DNA of 64,000 nt. It comes from Chitinophaga rhizophila. GTDB taxonomy: Bacteria > Bacteroidota > Bacteroidia > Chitinophagales > Chitinophagaceae. Below are positions 63,957-64,000 of this stretch, one piece after another. A program made the position numbers and the translations under genes. Below the pieces are notes generated by a model that saw only the letters and a list, made by a program, of their open reading frames with translations, made no database searches and was not told the origin of the DNA. Positions within the stretch are counted from its first letter, which is position 1. Each line of letters opens with the position of its first letter. The stretch spans positions 1,302,001-1,366,000 of the forward strand of contig NZ_JAICCF010000002.1 in the NCBI RefSeq assembly GCF_019492185.1, written 5' to 3'.

Positions 63957-64000
63957 TGTGTTTGGTGGTTGTGGGGTTAGGTTAAGCTGTTCTTACCCTT

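Noticed and set aside
1..64000. tRNA, rRNA, riboswitch, prophage and insertion-sequence genes
   Set aside because: I looked through the intergenic spaces and saw no cloverleaf, no known riboswitch core and no transposase or integrase motifs; short or degenerate RNAs could still be missed by eye.

Overview
The window looks like core chromosome of a Bacteroidota member, most probably a Chitinophaga-like Chitinophagaceae. The reasons are: three exact Bacteroidota-type promoters (TTTG, 19 bp, TAnnTTTG); a secreted protein with a type IX secretion C-terminal domain; many lipoproteins; families typical of the phylum (DUF6427, DUF6934-like, short NuoG); and no Shine-Dalgarno signals. No rRNA, tRNA, CRISPR array, prophage or insertion sequence was seen.

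Layout. 1-6 kb: polyprenyl diphosphate synthase and recJ (+), then a lipoprotein esterase and htpG (-). 6-9.5 kb: one large secreted multidomain nuclease/phosphatase-like protein. 9.5-10.8 kb: ribosomal operon rpsF-rpsR-rplI with promoter and terminator. 10.8-13 kb: two lipoproteins and a small exported protein. 13-17.2 kb (-): a DsdX/GntP-type permease, RidA, a D-serine dehydratase/D-threonine aldolase-like enzyme and an M19 dipeptidase, which together suggest use of D-serine or a related D-hydroxy amino acid; a MacB-type ABC permease lies just upstream. 18.5-20.7 kb (+): a LacI-type regulator, a candidate operator and a sugar-kinase-like protein. 20.7-34.1 kb (-): a complete 14-gene complex I operon nuoA-N with promoter and terminator. 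34.2-37.1 kb (-): TPR protein, PstS-like lipoprotein and a small membrane protein. 37.5-39.4 kb (+): protein tyrosine phosphatase and hisS. 39.4-40.2 kb (-): an uncharacterised two-gene cassette, followed by a 650-bp gap with strong inverted repeats. 40.8-45.3 kb (-): dsbD, a separate DsbD-alpha protein, purQ and a DUF6427 membrane protein. 45.7-49 kb (-): lipoprotein, TPR protein, alkyladenine glycosylase and an unknown protein. 49-54.6 kb (-): two tandem M14 peptidases. 54.7-56.2 kb (-): a Tyr-rich exported protein of unknown function. 56.4 kb to the end: a TIGR01777 epimerase, pabB, an acidic AT-hook protein, purA, a RelA/SpoT protein and a 2'-5' RNA ligase-like protein.

Most of the window is housekeeping. 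The parts that look least described are: the D-amino-acid cassette, where a metal-site motif argues for dehydratase rather than aldolase; the split redox roles of the two DsbD-alpha domains; the DUF6934-like pair with a four-cysteine insertion; the hairpin over the pabB start codon; the small AT-hook protein; and 13-14 bp duplicated repeats filling spacers inside the nuo operon. I saw no clear new defence or mobile system. All function calls come from reading motifs by eye, without database searches.
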